A stretch of DNA of 64,000 nt from Corella eumyota (taxonomy: Eukaryota; Chordata; Ascidiacea; Phlebobranchia; Corellidae), in the NCBI GenBank assembly GCA_963082875.1, contig OY720102.1:9026990-9090989 (forward strand), written 5' to 3'. The translations under genes and the position numbers were made by a program. Positions within the stretch are counted from its first letter, which is position 1. Each line of letters begins with the position of its first letter. Shown piece after piece: positions 63,736 to 64,000 of this stretch. The notes below the pieces were generated by a model. That model worked only from the letters and a program-made list of their open reading frames with translations, was not told the DNA's origin and searched no databases.

Positions 63736-64000
63736 TAAGTTTGTTTTGTTATTTTAAAATAAATTATGTTAATGTTCTTTCCAAAATCTTTTAAATATTT
63801 AACTTTAAATTTCAATATAGCGTTTTTTCATGTTTATGCACCCTAAACTCTAGGCTATCAAATAGCTGGTTTGTAAACAATGGATAGTTTTTTGGGGTTA
63901 ATTTCCGTTTACTTTGTTTATTTTGAGTTATTAGGCGATATAAGTTCCGTAACTAACAGAAGTCGATTTAAAACAGTTCGGCAACCCTATGTTATTGTTT
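63736..64000. other. AT-rich window end, no gene recognised
   Basis: Presumed 5' flank of Harbinger element 5. Nothing else supported. Confidence 0.4.

Overview
The window looks like a transposon-rich intergenic stretch from an ascidian (tunicate) genome. The strongest evidence is the 16-nt ascidian spliced leader ATTCTATTTGAATAAG, the Ciona trans-splicing leader as I recall it. It occurs exactly at four places (25125, 32840, 61904 on the minus strand, 63320) and with one mismatch at 2846-2831. In the copies at 25125 and 2846 it is followed directly by a GTAAG splice donor, as in a real SL RNA gene. AT-richness, GT-AG introns of about 80-150 bp, collagen plus fibrinogen-like exons, and dense Harbinger, hAT, BEL/Pao, gypsy and LINE fossils fit a metazoan. 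I see no complete, clearly functional host protein gene.

The most distinctive feature is a broken-up array of U2 snRNA genes linked to SL RNA genes (2.4-3.0, 19.9-25.2 and 40.1-40.9 kb). The implied unit is U2, a ~245-bp flank, an SL RNA gene in the opposite orientation, a ~380-bp divergent promoter region, then the next U2. Most recognisable U2 halves end at the same point, within the branchpoint-recognition element after U2 nt ~36. The inserted sequence encodes a C-terminal CCHC knuckle and a restriction-like endonuclease, as in U2-specific Utopia elements of the R2/NeSL group. Five partial insertions are present: one in tandem contact with another, one 5'-truncated, and one carrying a nested hAT MITE.

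Layout: 1-3 kb Utopia end, U2 and SL; 3.4-5 kb decayed Ulp1 protease plus PHD gene with 19-residue Thr/Ser repeats; 6.3-9.5 kb Harbinger (MADF-BESS accessory protein and DDE transposase); 10-10.8 kb fold-back element with 20-bp repeats; 11.4-12.8 kb hAT MITE; 13-15.4 kb fragments of SWIM, hAT and a conserved unnamed gene; 15.4-18.2 kb non-coding with five TGACGTCA octamers; 19.4-19.8 kb collagen plus fibrinogen-like exons; 19.9-25.2 kb U2/SL/Utopia complex; 25.2-30.8 kb Tx1/L1-like LINE split by an apparently intact hAT element (28200-30548, 602-aa transposase, perfect 8-bp target duplication); 30.8-34.35 kb Harbinger with SL relics in a transposase intron; 36.6-38 kb second hAT relic; 38.6-40 kb decayed unnamed gene and Harbinger piece; 40.1-40.9 kb U2 plus Utopia; 40.9-43.3 kb gypsy fossil; 43.3-56.8 kb AT-rich DNA with a Harbinger, an HMGXB3/KDZ-like relic, a second gypsy fragment, tRNA-like relics and SINE pieces; 57.5-62 kb BEL/Pao fossil; 62.2-63.4 kb gypsy 3' end with LTR; 63.4-63.7 kb Harbinger fragment.

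All identifications rest on reading motifs and repeats by eye. No alignment or database search was run.
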